This document shows, piece by piece, positions 1 to 12,900 of a stretch of DNA of 64,000 bases (positions are counted from its first letter, which is position 1; each line of letters starts with the position of its first letter). The stretch is from Epinephelus fuscoguttatus. Lineage: Eukaryota > Chordata > Actinopteri > Perciformes > Serranidae. The DNA lies in contig NC_064758.1 in assembly GCF_011397635.1 (NCBI RefSeq), forward strand, positions 21,846,513-21,910,512, in the 5' to 3' direction. Below the pieces are notes generated by a model that saw only the letters and a program-made list of their open reading frames with translations, was not told where the DNA came from and ran no database searches. The position numbers and the translations under genes were made by a program.

Positions 1-1443
1 ATGGCTCTCCTCTGGCTTCCAGGGGCAGCGGCATCCACCCTAAACTGCCACAAGACGTGTATCTGCGCCTCAAACATAGTGAGCTGCTCCAAGATGAATC
101 TGACCACCGTCCCAACGGGTCTCCCGCTCTACACTGCTGTGCTGGATCTCAGCTACAACGAGATAGAGCGACTGCGATCTGAGTGGACCCCGGTCAACCT
201 CCCGAAGCTCCATAACCTCCTCCTCAGCCATAATGGTCTCCACTTCCTGTCCTCAGAGGCGTTCCTATATGTGAAGCACCTGCGCTACTTGGACCTGTCC
301 TCCAACAACTTGCGACTGCTGGATGAGTTCATTTTTGAGCCTCTGGTCAACCTGGAGGTCCTCTTGCTGTACAATAACCAAATTTCCCAGATTGACCGTT
401 CAGCATTCACCGGCATGCTCAACCTTCAGAAGCTCTACCTTAGCCAGAACCAAATCTCTCGCTTCCCCGTGGAGTTGGTCAAGGAAAAGTCCCGCCTGGA
501 GAAACTTTCTCTCCTGGACGTGTCCTCCAACAAGATCAAGGTGTTGCCCATTGATGAGCTCCGGGTGCTGCCTGCCTGGATTAAAAATGGCCTCTACTTC
601 CACAGTAACCCTCTGCTGTGTCACTGTGATCTCTACAAACTCCTCGCCCACTGGCACATTCGAAAGCTCAACTCTGCTGTGGACTTCAAAGACGACTACA
701 CGTGTATTCTGCCTGGCCCACAAAAAACCCAAGTGGGCATTTTTGATCTCAGTGGTGAAAATATGAACTGCAGCACGTTCAAGGAGGCAGTTCAAGAGGC
801 TTATCTGGAGCAGAGAATGACCCTTGGCTGTGACACCAAACACAGGAACATGTCAAAGACCTGGATGTTGCCTGGTAATGTGCCGGTGATACGTGGAAGC
901 AACCAGACAGCCCAAGACTTGCCAGATGGAAGTCTGGAGATCAATCCAGTGAGGACTGAGGACTCCGGGACCTACACTTGCTTTGCGACAAGCGAGGTCT
1001 TCAATGAGACGATCTACGTGGTGCTGAAGGTTCACAACTTCACCATGCACGGGGGCGGGGAAACCCTGAACACAGCGTACACCACCTTGGTGGGCTGTCT
1101 GGCCAGTGTGGTGCTGGTGCTCATGTATCTGTACCTGACGCCGTGTCGCTGCTTCTGCTGCCCCAATAAAGGCAAGGGTCGTGGCGAGGACAGCATCCAC
1201 TCATCCATGCTCAGCGTGACACCGACCCACGAAGACCCAGCGCTCAAGGCCGAGCTGAACAGGCATGTGGCGTTCATAGACTCCAAGGACTTGCAGGGCC
1301 AGAACGGCAAGCTGAACCCCAACGGGGATGAGGATGATGATGATCTGGATGCAGAGGCTGGTTCTCTTATGAAGGGCAAGAGGAAGAAGTCAGTAGCAGA
1401 GTCCATCAGCTCCGTCTTCTCAGACACTCCCATGGTGGTCTGA
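1..1443 (+). CDS. amigo1: AMIGO1, LRR and Ig domain neuronal adhesion protein (5' end probably cut)
   Basis: Type I membrane adhesion protein that promotes neurite growth by homophilic contact and, in mammals, is an auxiliary subunit of Kv2.1 channels. Visible in 480 residues: a Cys-rich LRR N-cap (C16, C20, C22, C29), about six leucine-rich repeats (roughly 44-190), an LRR C-cap with a CHCDLYKL motif (about 205-258), one Ig-like C2 domain ending in DSGTYTCFA (about 265-343), a transmembrane helix (about 364-382, followed by TPCRCFCCP), and a 98-residue tail ending SSVFSDTPMVV, close to human AMIGO1. Like the rest of its family it has one coding exon. The reading frame is open from base 1 and only about 12 residues precede the LRR N-cap, too few for the usual signal peptide. 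The true start is therefore probably upstream of the window and the ATG at base 1 internal. The stop is TGA at 1441. Confidence 0.95.
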   Translation: MALLWLPGAAASTLNCHKTCICASNIVSCSKMNLTTVPTGLPLYTAVLDLSYNEIERLRSEWTPVNLPKLHNLLLSHNGLHFLSSEAFLYVKHLRYLDLSSNNLRLLDEFIFEPLVNLEVLLLYNNQISQIDRSAFTGMLNLQKLYLSQNQISRFPVELVKEKSRLEKLSLLDVSSNKIKVLPIDELRVLPAWIKNGLYFHSNPLLCHCDLYKLLAHWHIRKLNSAVDFKDDYTCILPGPQKTQVGIFDLSGENMNCSTFKEAVQEAYLEQRMTLGCDTKHRNMSKTWMLPGNVPVIRGSNQTAQDLPDGSLEINPVRTEDSGTYTCFATSEVFNETIYVVLKVHNFTMHGGGETLNTAYTTLVGCLASVVLVLMYLYLTPCRCFCCPNKGKGRGEDSIHSSMLSVTPTHEDPALKAELNRHVAFIDSKDLQGQNGKLNPNGDEDDDDLDAEAGSLMKGKRKKSVAESISSVFSDTPMVV

Positions 1444-1769
1444 GATGAGATGGTGGACGCCACACGACTGGATGTAAACGGTACAACGTGAGCCATCTTA
1501 TAGTTCATGTAAACTGTGACTGTGACCTTGTGGGAGGAAACGGAGTAAGGACGTTCATCTGTAGTTGGAAATAAGGATCTCAAAGGGAGTAAAAAAAAAC
1601 TGTCTTGTTGCCGACGAGGACAATAAGCAGGACATTTCCAGCATTTTAATCTGTAGCACTTAATATTTATACTGTGAAGGAAAGGCAGTGAACAGTGGAA
1701 ACTACTGAAGTCTTATGAGAGTGAAACGTAGATGATATAACGTTGATATCAGCACTCAGGAAGTGATCA

Positions 1770-1775
1770 AATAAA
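1770..1775 (+). terminator. Candidate amigo1 polyadenylation signal
   Basis: AATAAA 327 bases after the amigo1 stop codon; the stretch from 1444 is taken as 3'UTR. Mammalian AMIGO1 has a longer 3'UTR, so a more distal site may also be used. Confidence 0.45.
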
Positions 1776-3220
1776 CTGCTAAAGTGTGGGAAATATATAT
1801 GATCCAATACACAGGTTGAAATTAGATTTTAAAAACGTAGCGTATATTGAAACAATGGCTGGCTCATAATTATATTTATTAAAATGACTAGAATAGATCG
1901 TATCTTAAAAACTAAAACAAACTAAATTAGAGCATATATACATTTACCCCTCCTCGATCAACACAGGGACAGAGACTTAGACAGGCAGCCATCACCAGGC
2001 TATGAATACATCTGTCGTTAACCTTGAGTCATCTATAGAGAAACAGCATGCCATAAGCCCACATTATATGAGGTCTCAGGCTGATCTGTGTATGTGGGAT
2101 GAAGAAAATGTGCATTCATCAGACGTTTAGTCACTTATATTGCGAGAGCAGTAGCACAAACATTATATTAACAGGCCATCGCAGGTCATTTTCATCCTAC
2201 TTCATAGCTGATACTTAGTTGCACTCAGATGTAGTTCATCGTTATTCTAATTCATAGTCATATGTGTAGCGATATAAGAGAAAGCTATGTTAAGGGATCA
2301 ATTTACATAGAGGTACACAATAGTTAACCAGCTTGAGGCAGATCATTGCTTATATATGAATTGTATATCAAAATAGTTGCCTCTTAGTTATTGCACATCT
2401 ACAGTATAACCCGAGAGAAGCCTTACACAATTAAAAACATGGAACACCTCCAGCAGATACGCATTAGACGCAGGGAAGTATTTTGTCCTGACTGATTATT
2501 AACATATTGTCTCAATTCTATATACAGACATGCACCGTGCTCCTTACATGGACTAATAGGCTGAGGTGCCACAAACTGCAGAGCTGCAGACTCCTCGTCT
2601 TGGCCAGGTTATAGCATTTGTTTCTCTCAGTCACATAAGCAGGAGGTTAAATACCAAGCTAAAAGCAGCGAGCTGGAGTTTATTGTGTTCTTTCCTGTAT
2701 GTTAAATGGGCATATTATATAAAATCCAGACATGTTTTAGTGAAAATTGCTCAAAAACCTACCCTTAGTGTATTCATATGTCCTAATTTATGTATTTTAG
2801 TATTTGCAGAGGCGCACAGTCAGGAGAGACAAGCCAGGCAAATGTTTGGTGCCCCCCAAAAAATTATGAAAAAGGGGCCCCTGATGACCACTTATACTGA
2901 CAAATTTTGCAGACAACTATAAACTAGAGTTGTTCCGATGCCGATATCAGTATAAGAAATGCCTTTAACACTGCTGAAAATGCTAGACTGGTTTTCAGCG
3001 AGTACCCAACTCTACGCACCGACCCCATACCATTTCATTTATTGAGACATTTGAAATTAGCTTCACACCTGGATAAAATGGCAGTTTTACTGAAAATCAA
3101 TTCTTCTTTGCCGCTCTTCAACAGTGGCCTACACAGCCAGGTGTGCTGTGCAGCCACTGGCAACTGCTGTTTTAGCAACTCATTCTCACTCCGACCTCGT
3201 CACATATTGATGTTTTAGCC
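1776..3220. other. Gene-free spacer downstream of amigo1
   Basis: AT-rich DNA with stops in all frames and no conserved exon that I can see. Part may be distal amigo1 3'UTR. The ORF at 2566-2922 has no recognisable domain and no splice context. Confidence 0.5.
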
Positions 3221-3228
3221 AAAACACT

Positions 3229-3283
3229 CAGGGTACCTTGCATGTCATGGACTTTCCACGTCCATGACATGCAAGGTACCCTG
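3229..3283. repeat. Perfect 23-bp inverted repeat (hairpin)
   Basis: Arms 3229-3251 and 3261-3283 are perfect reverse complements separated by a 9-base loop. With one mismatch the pairing extends to 28 bp on each side. The following bases contain a ggtttaggcaaaaagagg motif, which I associate with teleost palindromic interspersed repeats, so this is probably part of a non-autonomous element. Confidence 0.8.
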
Positions 3284-3412
3284 GGTGTGTTGGTTGTTGA
3301 TGTTGTGGGACACCGTGTCAAGTTCTGCCTGTTAAATGCTTCTTCCAAGATACACTTTAGTTTTCAAAAAACACATATTGTTAGGTTTAGGCAAAAAGAG
3401 GAATTGGTTGGG

Positions 3413-3895
3413 TTTACCATACCATACCATACCAACTTTATTTATAAAGCACTTTAAAAACCCAGTGGACCAAAGTGCTGTACACAATCTAACATAAAGT
3501 GTACAATAGGCATAAGACATAAAATATACATAAAACAAAGCATAATAAAAACAATAAAGATAAAAACATAAAGTGCAATAAAATAACACAATATAAAACC
3601 AATAAAACATTTTAAGGCACAGCACATAAGTAAAATTAGTAAATAAAATGAGTAATAGCAAATTAAAAGACATCAATTTATGCGGGATCAAAGGCCATGG
3701 AGAACAGGTGGGTTTTAAGGTGCTTTTTAAAAACATGCAGTGATGGAACTTTTCTGATGTCGAGAGGCAGGTCATTCCATAGTTTTGGTGCTATAACTGA
3801 GAAAGCGCGGTCCCCTCTGAGCCTGCTTGTCGTTTTGGGAACTTTCAGGAGCAGCTGGTCAGCTGAAAGTTTAGCTGACCAGCTGACCAGGGTTT
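3413..3895. mobile_element. Retroposon-like interspersed repeat with CCATA tail
   Basis: Starts with four ACCAT units followed by a tttatttataaagcacttt block. On the minus strand this is the typical end of a fish retroposon (tataaataaagt followed by a short tandem repeat). The body to 3895 (gaacaggtgggttttaag, then ttccatagttttggtgc) is a sequence I recognise as a common dispersed repeat of fish genomes. ORFs across it (3332-3775, 3697-3897) are not genes. The exact family cannot be assigned by eye. Confidence 0.6.
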
Positions 3896-6800
3896 AGAAA
3901 AAAAGAATAGGATTTAGGTTTACAGTCTTACGGACGCAGAGTTCACTCTTGGGTGAAAGTCAGTGTTTATTGGACCCATCCACCACTGCTCTAGCCCCAC
4001 TCAGACTTTCGCCGCCTTAACTTTCGTCCTTAACCCGCCTGGTTTCCCCCTGATGCCGTCGGATGCCGTTAAACTATGCCACAAGGCACTGGATTTCGAC
4101 AAACTCTCGGGCCTTGTTTTAGAGCAAGGAAGAAGAATTGATTTTCGGTAAAAAGTGAAACACTGGCCGTCTGCAAAATGTTGGTAATTTGACAATATTG
4201 TCAATATTTTACACTGGAAAGTTCCATCAGTAAAAGAACATCATGTACAGTTTGCAAGGCTTTAGTTTTGAGGGGTGGCACTAGTGTTGTGAGCTACTAA
4301 ATTGTGTCTACACTTTAGGTTTCTTAAAACAATTATTATTTATGCCTAAGTGGTTTTTTGTTTTGTTTTGTTTTTTTTACGATTGACAGTCAAATTAGAT
4401 AACAATAGAAAGATAAGCAAGTCCAGGTATGGGAATTTGTATCAGGAAAAAATGGCATTAGGACATCTCAACTATAAAACCCCTTAAACCTCCCGTAATG
4501 GCATTATACAGTGCACTGCAGCTGCCCCAAAAAACCCTAAGCGGGGCCCCTTTTAGCAACCGACCGTCAGCTAGCTACCTGAAACTGTCATACATATGTT
4601 AGGTGTAACCGTCAGCACATGACGAGCAAACCTTTCTGCTCAACAAAAACAAAATAAAAAACAAGAAAAGGGAAAAACGACACCAGGAGGTGCTGGAAGG
4701 CCTCGGTCAGCTTCTATCTTCCAGAGTCTAGGACTGCCACTGAGTATTTGATATTGCATTTTGCTCAGATGGACAAGTGTCACGCTGTTTGGCTCTGTGG
4801 TAGGTAGAAAAAGCAGCACGTTGTAATAGCAGGTAAACATTAGAAATAAAACCCACAGGTTTCCTCTAGAGGATTATGCTGATGAGGCTGTGTTGTCTGA
4901 CAGGAGCGAGCTGAGTTAAGAGCTACTGAAAGAAAACCTGTTGTAACACAGGGGATCCTTCAGAAGATAACTAAGTCTTTACAATTATAATTGAATCTAT
5001 TGTGAATTGAATTCATTGTGCCAGATTTAAAACAGGCATAAACAAGAAAGAGTGATTTCATTAAACAGCACGGCGTTCGTGTCATAATACAACAAGGCTA
5101 GCCCAGCATAAATTGTGTCTTTTGATGGGATGCGGCTTCTCTCTGCTTCCCATGTCTTTGTCTCTCTGAGCAGGAGGGGATAGGTGTGTTATCGTGAGTC
5201 ACAGCGACACAAAGCCATTCTCTCTGGCTCCCTGCATGCTGACAGCATCAATTCAGTCCAGATGTGTTTGCTTTGTTTGTGTATCTCTGTCATTACGAGG
5301 CTGCCCTCGCTTAAGTTCAAAAGCAATCATTCAGCCAGGCAATGAATGTGATGCCCTTTAAGTAGACGCTAATTTGTTTATGAGGGAAATGCCTGGAGCT
5401 GTTATTGAACATTTGCTCTCCAACTGAGTCAAATGATTGGAAACTATAAGAACTTAAGAAAGTATAATTGAGAATATATTGCTCAATGCTTTTTAGTTTT
5501 CCACTTCAGCAACACACACTCAAAAAAATGTATCTATTGTCAGGTTTATGTATGTTAATTACATATACTGTGTCAAGTCATTCTCAAATAAACCAAAAAA
5601 GCACCATTAACTTAATTCAGTAAAGTAAAACTTAAGTAGACTATGAGCCTTTATGTAACTATAGCTCATAGAATTACATTTATGTAATTTCTGTCAATAT
5701 TCAAAAATGACAAACATTAATGTATCTGAAATACATAGAATATATTAACAGTAATTACACACAGGTTATTTCCATGAGTCATAGTGACATTAATTCTCAT
5801 AGTATATTCATCTTAATTGGATTTATGTTTATGTTAGAATTACTTGACACAATTGGATGGAAGTTTTGACATAACCTGACACATGAGTGCACATATGATA
5901 ACACCTACATATGTAAAATCACATGCACTTTGCAATTAACTGTCAGTATAGCTGTCAAATGTCAGGAGAGTGCAATAGGTTTTTACGCAAAATTGATGTT
6001 ATATTCACAGTTGCACTGTGCAACGCAGCATCTTCTGTGTGTGGGTGAGAAAAGGAAGTCACACTTATCAGAGAGGTGGTGTGTGAATCATTCCACTCTC
6101 TCACGCATAGGAATACCAGGTGGAAAAGGATTGCAAAAATACCACAAGATGCATTAAAATAAAGACACATTTAGCACTACGGCTGACTGGCTGCAATTGG
6201 CGAAAAATCTATCCCATTTTTATGGATCCAGCCCCTAAGTGTTGCCCTGTAGAGTTAAAATATATGTGCTGTTACCTGCTTTCTCATCATGGAGTCAATC
6301 TTAAACCTCTGGCCGCTCAAGGCAACATGAGAAGCCAATCACAGAATCTAAAATGACTAAAACAATACAGAGATATTACAGCTGTTGAATAGCGCACATT
6401 AAATTGCCAGACCATCAAGGAATAGCTTGTGTTTGCCCTGCAATAACCCCGTGTCAATCAAGATCAATCTGCCGTGGCTAACGGGTGATCTTCTCCTCTG
6501 GGTTGTCACTCACAATACAAGTCATAGTTGTGTACAGAGAAAAACCAAGTGCTATTGCGAAGGTCCTAATATAAATGAGAAGAGGAGAGGCTTTGTTCTC
6601 TCCAAAGCAAATCTGCCTTCCTATATATATCTATATATACAGTATATATATGTATTAAGACTCACTTTTCTGTGTTCAGTATTGATTAGTTGTGTACTGC
6701 TATGTTCTACCAGTGTACTGACTGTATTCTTGTATAATCTGATGTTGTTGATCATTTTGCATTTCGTCTGCCGCTGTGCTACTGTTAGTTGTTTCAACAC

Positions 6801-8589
6801 TCAAGTCTTGACTATAAATGTTTATTTTTTAAGCAGGGTGGGGTTTAGTTTTTTATTGACATGGGATGTATTTTACACTTGACTCTGCTGAAGGATGGTT
6901 ACACTGAAAATATGTATTGAACATGTCGGAAAAAAAACTGCATAGGAGGAGTTTTGAAATCACTGATACATCCTAATGGGCAGTGAGTATGTAGCCGTCA
7001 GTTATTTTCAGTCAGTATCATAAAGCCATAAGGGATTCAAGGAGAAAGCAGTGCTTTATCAGATAAGTGGCTCCATCAGGTGATGTATGGAGTTGAAGGT
7101 GTGTTTGCCGAAAGACACTTTACAACAGTGAAAGCAACAACTTTTCTGTCCAGAAGAAAAGTCAAAGATTATTTTTATAAAAGCCAGGAATGTAGGAAAA
7201 TCAAGAGATCTCTCCACCCACACCGATGAATCCCTGAAACACAATGGGTTTTGAATGGATTTGAAGACAGAGGGTAAATAAATCTTCTCAGGACTACGTC
7301 AGTTTTAAGTTATAATGTAATACGATGCACAATTTTTCAGCATCAATCAGATGTGTGGTTTGAGATCTGTGCGGTACACAGGCCCTTTGCTATTTGCAGT
7401 AATGGCACATTAACCGTTCCCTTCTCACAGATTAGGGAAGGGAGTGGTCTCTGCCCAACATACAGTACATCTATCTCCGTTCATCTGTGTAGTAGCAATT
7501 ACGGAAACATCCTTGAGGTGGTGGGGCTAGAAGCTCGCTGCTTAACAGTGTGCAACTACAAGTGTCCACGGGACAAGAATGGAGCTTTTAACAGCATTAA
7601 AAGCACTGAGTTTATTGACCGCTGCTTCAAAGATGAGCTGGTTGGTCACTGCCATAAAATTTGAAAAGGTCTCGCAGCTAAAGTGGAATGGCTTTGCATG
7701 GTTCGCTTAAGAGCTTCTCTGACTGCAGGATAGGTGCAACCTTGTAGGCATTAAAGATAAAGAATACTGATCATTTGACTTAATAAAAAGATCAAGATTT
7801 ACACTTTGTGCTGACTCCATTTTTTTATTTGCTCTATTTCCAGAAAACATCTATGGCATGTTCTTGTATTCATTTGCTTCTAAATCTGTGTGGCTCATGG
7901 AGTATTTTAGGGACAGAGCTGTGACATTTTACCAGAGTTACTATGACTAATGTAGAGTTGCTAACACAGTAAATATAGAGTAGCCATTTTGGGACACTTC
8001 AGAGGTAACACCATGCGTCTCCTTAATTTGTAACCGACTGAATTTTAACCGCATTATGTCAAAGAGCCTTATGGCAGGGCTGATCTACACATATGTGTCA
8101 TGTATAAACTTCCTGTAGGTTTTAACTGTTTATCATGGAATTGAATTGACATTTTTATTGACAATATACAGAACATTAAAAAGTATATGACATAAACAAA
8201 TAAATATGTACAGTCTCTCCAGGAGGCGTCACACAGATTTAGTATAATTATAACCTGCCCCCTGACCACAGTTCAACAGACTAAGTAGGTTTATATACAG
8301 TGTGTGCTTATATAACTTGGTGGAGATGATTAATTATGCTGCGTCTTGTGAGGGGCAACATTAATGGCTTAACACCATCTAGTGGTAAAATGTGGTAGTG
8401 CACTACTGTATGTTAACATTGACACTTACTGGCCACATCTAAACCATCAATAATCAATAGGGAAGTTTACATAATCAAGCATCTTATTTTCATTCTGTCT
8501 CCATATATAACTTTTTTTAAAGTAAGAAACTGAACTACAAATACAAGCATAATTCATAATAAGTAGATTGGATAAATTATTCTGCATCT
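3896..8589. other. Gene-free spacer
   Basis: No exon, tRNA-like or other RNA structure recognised. AT-rich, with a short TA-rich microsatellite at about 6627-6652 and several palindromic catatg/acatat stretches near 5700-5910. CYB561D1, which lies between AMIGO1 and ATXN7L2 in human, would be expected around here; none of the ORFs resembles a six-helix cytochrome b561. Confidence 0.5.
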
Positions 8590-9023
8590 CTCTACCTACC
8601 TGCCAGACAACCTACCTACCACCTACCTACCTTTCTACCTACCTACCTACCTATCAATCTACCCATTTACCTACCTATCCATCTACTCATTTACATACCT
8701 ACCCACCTATTTCTCTACTTACCTACCTATCTCTCTACCTACCTACCCACCTCTCTACCCACGTATCTACCTACATACCTACTTATCTACCCATCTACCT
8801 TACTTATCTACCTACATTGCTACCTACCTACCTATCCATCTACCTACCGACCTACCTATCTATCTAGCCATCTACCTATCTACCTACCTACCCATCTACC
8901 TTATTACTTATCTATCTACCTACCTACCTACCTACCTACCTACTTACCTGTCTACCCATCTACCAACGTAAGTAACTACATACCTACCTACCTATCCATC
9001 CATCCATCCATCCATCCATCTAC
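8590..9023. repeat. Imperfect (CCTA)n microsatellite, about 430 bp
   Basis: Tetranucleotide array of ctac/tacc units with scattered catt, catc and tatc variants, ending in five perfect ccat units before 9023. The overlapping ORF at 8568-8867 (T/Y/L/P-rich) is the translated repeat, not a gene. Confidence 0.95.
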
Positions 9024-9433
9024 AGTATATATACATAGAAATGTGGCATTGCTTGTTTTTACACCTAAATGTCGTAAATAAAGCACTAAGTTAGAGGGTG
9101 TGCAGGAGTTATTTCACTTTTGTAAGAATTTAATACATGTAACAGTGTCCGACTGGTTAAACAAGGACAACACTCCTCTGTTTGCCCAGCTGCTTGACTG
9201 ATTTTATCCAATACCAGCTAGCACCATCTGGTGTTAGAAAATCTAAAGTGGTCCAAGCAGCAATTGGGACAATTAAAAGAAAAACTTTCAAATACATGTA
9301 CACCTGTCAATTGTCATAATTTGAGTAAACCTAACCTCACCAAAATTGCATTGTTTTACCATCGTTAATGCTCCATTAGTAAAGAACCACAGTTAAATAA
9401 CAGAAGACACAGGGCTGTAAGGATCCAAGAGTT

Positions 9434-9439
9434 TTTATT
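9434..9439 (-). terminator. Candidate atxn7l2 polyadenylation signal
   Basis: TTTATT on the plus strand, so AATAAA on the minus strand, about 490 bases downstream of the atxn7l2 stop. The stretch 9440-9930 is taken as its 3'UTR. Confidence 0.55.
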
Positions 9440-9930
9440 GTTTTGCCATTGAATGACTTTTCATTTTAGCAGCATGATGAGTAGACTGAGGTATTTTCAC
9501 ATTCTTACACAGGTAACAAACTGAGACACTTAGTCATGTAGAAAAATAGACATTTTGCAAAAATACACACATTCGGTAAACATGCAGACAAAAATTTAAT
9601 TCCTGATGTCTGTACATAAAAATGTGAAGACATAAAACATACACACAGATACACACACGTTCAGGCAGCAGCTGCAGCCTGCAGGAGGCCTTCCCTCCAA
9701 GTCGTCTTTTTAAAACTGGCCTCTTTAATGGCTGTGAAGATAAGAGGTAAACACCTGTCACTTGCAAATGTATTAATTGTGGTTAAAACATGCAATCAAG
9801 TTCAGATGGAGAACGTGTTCAGCGCCACTCATGTCATTGTAGGCTTAAATGGATAGATCCACATTATCAAACACCACTGATGTTGTGCGACCTACAGTAC
9901 TGGCTGCCATAGCCATAGTGTACTCACGCT

Positions 9931-12900
9931 TTAGGAGTTGGATCTTTTCTCCAGGCCCAAAGCCCGCGTGTCCCCCATATTCTCTCCATTCCAGGCGAGG
10001 AGGCTGGAGCGGGAAGGGGACGACAAGCCTTGATACTTGGAGGATCTGGCGCTGAGGGGGAGTGACTCATTGCTTCCTTTGCGCTTTTGGGGAAAACCCC
10101 TGTGGTGGTAGCTCGCCACCTTCTGCTGAATCCCTGGGGGCTTCCCTCTGTTGCGGGGGGAGCGGTGTGAGAAACTACCATTTATTGGTCCTTGAGAAGA
10201 GGGGACGTGTGGCTGACCCTTCTCATTGAGGGGGGGATCCCTGATGTATTTAGGGGATTGGTCCTCAACGCTGTGTAACAGCTTGGCAACTTTCTGTGGA
10301 GTGCTTGCATCTTGTATAAGCTCCTCCTCCCTCAGCTGAGCCTTGCTGGCTCGCCCAACAGGGTTGCGCTGTCGGCCAGGCCCTAGTTTCGCAGGTGTGC
10401 TGGAGGAAGGTGGTTTGATACTGTGAGATCTGTGCTGACTGGTTTTGGGTTCCAGTTGTCCCAGTGAGGTAGACTGAAGGCTGCGGGAGCCAGTGGATTT
10501 GGAGGGTCTGGTCCCAGTTCTGACAGGTGATCCTACAGTTGAAGGTGTGACATGACGTGACCTGAGACCTGGTGATGCTTGAGGCATTTTCCTGTAAGTT
10601 AAAAGGAAATACACAAAGCTGATTGAGATTCTTATTTTCAGTGTCAATGAAAATAAAGCCAGACATCCAACATTTTCACTTACCCTGATGTTGTTCTGGT
10701 GAATCAGCTGCAGCCTCATTTCATTATGAGACAAATTATCCAGTGGCTGATCCTCCCAAATCTTAGCAAATGTTATCTCTGCATTTGAGTCTGCATGACT
10801 GTGTGCTCAAGTCCTGAAATCTGACTGCATTAATACACTTGAAGCAGGCAAATACACTAAAGTTCTGCTTTAGTCTGTCTGTTGATGATGTGAAAACCAA
10901 CCAACTTGGCAACACAATCAGTTTTTTTTTTATCTTCTTCAGATATTTCTTTGTGTGATACTCTTGCCATTTTTATAAGAGTATCCAGTTAACATCTGTC
11001 CTTTTCTCATCTGATCATTAAAAAATGTAGTGGATCCTAGCTTAGTGTTCCCTGACTCACTGAGCATCTCTTTCCTTCACATAGTCATGCTCAAATAGGT
11101 GATATTTCCATAAAATTTCAATAAAATAAAGTAGTGTTACTCACTTCCATAAGTGTGTGCTGACATGGTGCTCCAACATAGCACTGAGGGCAAACCGCAG
11201 GTGGTGCAAACGTCGGTCGAAGGTGAAGATGCTGCAACCTGATGTGCGGCATCCAAAAGTGCATAGCTGCAGAACAGAAACAGTTTTATAATACAGACAC
11301 ACTTATGCCTCCTTTGAGAGGTGTAAACAGTGAGTTTAAAAAGAATCGACTGAGTCCCACCATTTTGTTTTCAAATGAGAGAAGGAAACTACATCCGCCC
11401 AGTGATTTTCACTCTCTACATTAAAACATCTTTTTTTTTTTTTTTTTTTTTAAAATCTCTCTTAAAGGAATACATAACCCCCCAAATAGCCATTTGTATG
11501 TCAGCTACTCATAGCCCCTCTCCCACTGGACAAAAAACATACTAACACCCACCAGCATTTGGCTTTTGTACTAAATGGGAAAGGTTACAAACGACATTTA
11601 CTCCCAGGACAGATGACTCTGCAGCAGTCACGGGTATTTATCATCACCAGGTCCCTTCGGCTTCCATTAGCAGCAATGGAAATATGACACCGGGGGAATG
11701 GGCTAATTTTAACCCCCTTTGTAGGTGCGATGATGGGGCCTTAAAAAATACCGTCTGTCCAAGCAGCACTTGAACATCATTCAAAATGTAGTCAGCAACA
11801 AGTTTGACACAAAGAAGTAACCACTGTAACATTTCACTGGCCTCCAGGCTGCTTTCTACTGTTTACTAACCTGTTTTCCAGATGGTCAGTGATGGGCAGA
11901 ATAGTATACTACTGCAGAGCCAAGAACACAACTCTGGTCTAGTGGCAATGGGGAAGCAGTCTATCACCCATTTAGAAGCAGTTTTGTTTATAAAATCTGC
12001 ATACACTTGCTAGTTTTGGTGGGAGAAGGGTATTTACTATTTCAAATTCATGAAGAAAACCTTTTCTCTCTCTCATGCCACCACAGTGAACAAAGAATTC
12101 AAAATGAGAAAATTCTTTATAAAGTTAAATAAAATGGGAGCTGCATTTAACAACAGCAAAACTACATCAAAACATCTGTTTACAAACTCTCACACAACTC
12201 ATGTAATATAATCTAGGCTTTATTTAACCTGACATGTGCTTAATGCTTCTCAAACAGACAGCCCTTTTTTGACAGGGAGCTAAAGTGTAAAGTAAATTTT
12301 ACCTCGCTGAATGCAGAAATTGCTGATCTACCGCTGCCTTGATCCGTTAGTGTTGTGTTACTGTCTGACTTAGGTGTTTTTTAAGGGTTAGTTCAGACTT
12401 ACCAAAGTTACACAAACTAACTACTGACTGAGGCAGTGGTAAACCAACAGCTTCCGTGCTCAGTGAGGTAAAATTATAGTGTTTGTCAAAGGAGGCTGGC
12501 TTTGAAGAGAGCATAGATTAAGTTTCACTTTCAGTTTAGTTCCCCATTGAAAAGGGCTGTCTGTTTGGGAAGTACTGAGCGTTCGACTGGATAAATGAGA
12601 CTTGGATTATGCTACACAAATTGTATGAGACTCTGTAAGCAGATGTTGTGATATAGTTTTGCTGTTGTTAAACGCAGCCCCTTGTTAAACGCAGCCCCTT
12701 ATGACTTCAGTTGGTAAAGAATTTTCTCAGTTTTGGGATTCTTTGTGCAATGTGGAGGCATAACAGTAAAAAAAAAGTTTTATCCACAAATTTAATCTAA
12801 CACTGGGTGAGTAGTTGACTCACCTGGGGGGGGGGTGTTTAACATATTCCTTTTAACAATCATACTGAAGTACTTTTGTATTCTGCTACTATATCTGCAC

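Noticed and set aside
3332-3775. 147-aa minus-strand ORF, hydrophobic
   Set aside because: Overlaps the A/T-rich body of a retroposon-like repeat; the hydrophobicity comes from AT-rich codons.
8568-8867. 99-aa ORF and array-like repeat that could suggest a CRISPR or repeat protein
   Set aside because: It is a translated CCTA microsatellite with no spacers and no conserved direct repeats of CRISPR length.
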